Shown one piece after another: positions 32,405-32,512 of a DNA stretch of 32,512 nt (positions are counted from its first letter, which is position 1; every line of letters starts with the position of its first letter). Source of the stretch: an uncultured Clostridia bacterium (GTDB lineage Bacteria > Bacillota > Clostridia > Christensenellales > Aristaeellaceae); contig CALVVZ010000011.1 of assembly GCA_944364075.1 (NCBI GenBank), forward strand, positions 1 through 32,512, in the 5' to 3' direction. The position numbers and the translations under genes are program-made. A model generated the notes under the pieces. That model was given only the letters and a program-made list of their open reading frames with translations. It did no database searches and was not told the origin of the DNA.

Positions 32405-32438
32405 AAGCGACGGCGCTCACTTGAGAGCGCCGTCGCTT
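32405..32438 (+). terminator. terminator hairpin abutting a type-2 element
   Basis: AAGCGACGGCGCTC and GAGCGCCGTCGCTT form a perfect 14-bp stem with a 6-nt loop. The usual T-run is missing: the type-2 element starts at the next base. By analogy with 3550-3787 and 27348-27602, the T-run should follow a second copy of this hairpin beyond the window. 32267-32404 shows nothing else. Confidence 0.82.
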
Positions 32439-32512
32439 CAGGCGGTCAAAAAACTTCCCAAGAGGGGTCGGAGGGGGCGCAGGCTCGCTGACTTTCATTC
32501 GTATCCGACGGC
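32439..32512 (+). mobile_element. type-2 structured repeat element, copy D (cut by window end)
   Basis: The first 74 bp match the left end of the type-2 elements at 3571 and (inverted) 27573: CAGGCGGTCAAAAAAC, then GTCGGAGGGG, then CTTTCATTCGTATCCGACGGC. The first hairpin is more degenerate than in the other copies but keeps most pairs. The remaining 120 bp or so lie outside the window. Confidence 0.8.

Overview
The window comes from a Gram-positive bacterium of the Clostridia, most likely an uncultured gut lineage near the Christensenellales. The grounds are strong AAGGAGG ribosome sites, GTG and TTG starts, a Firmicutes-type SOS box and PurBoxes, and the Bacillus/Clostridium-like gene orders purR-glmU-pth-mfd and yerC-pcrA-ligA. 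This assignment is inference. No rRNA, tRNA, CRISPR array, phage gene or transposase gene was seen.

Layout. 1-1.6 kb: a small Cys-rich protein divergent from lexA (SOS box between them), then a hemolysin III-type membrane protein. 1.8-3.3 kb: a secreted protein with two peptidoglycan-binding repeats. 3.3-3.8 kb: two nested non-coding repeat elements. 3.9-8.1 kb: the arginine operon argC-argJ-argB-argD behind a promoter with an ArgR-like operator. 8.2-11.2 kb: a kinase-like fusion protein, a small convergent ORF, a C39-like cysteine peptidase and a mutarotase-like protein. 11.3-17.5 kb (minus strand): purR, a shortened GlmU-like protein, pth and mfd. 17.7-18.2 kb: an HdeD-like membrane protein. 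18.3-23.5 kb (minus): secG, a YerC/TrpR-like regulator, pcrA and ligA. 24.0-27.2 kb: a surface cluster of VTC-domain protein, DUF4956 membrane protein and secreted beta-helix protein. 27.6-30.3 kb (minus): a polar amino-acid ABC transporter (binding protein, permease, ATPase) and a DUF1653 protein. 30.5-32.3 kb: a diacylglycerol kinase-like lipid kinase and an acidic protein of unknown function.

The most unusual content lies between genes. Two families of short non-coding elements (about 222 bp and about 196 bp) share terminal inverted repeats beginning CAGrCTGT. Type 1 has two copies (3322-3543 and, inverted, 23662-23882). Type 2 has three (3571-3766; inverted 27377-27573; and 32439 to the window end). 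At three of the four loci they sit directly against an intrinsic-terminator hairpin. At the two fully visible terminator loci that locus-specific hairpin is present on both sides of the element, as if the whole terminator (21-33 bp) had been duplicated on insertion. Differences between type-2 copies preserve base pairing (compensatory changes in two stems), suggesting an element maintained as structured RNA or structured single-stranded DNA. No enzyme that could move them is encoded here.

Functional links: arginine synthesis and the ABC transporter carry similar ARG-box-like palindromes (3863-3876 and 30359-30372), so the transporter may import arginine or a related amino acid under the same regulator. 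LexA and PurR each appear to regulate their own genes. The GlmU-like protein stays in its ancestral operon position but has lost catalytic residues and the whole acetyltransferase active site.
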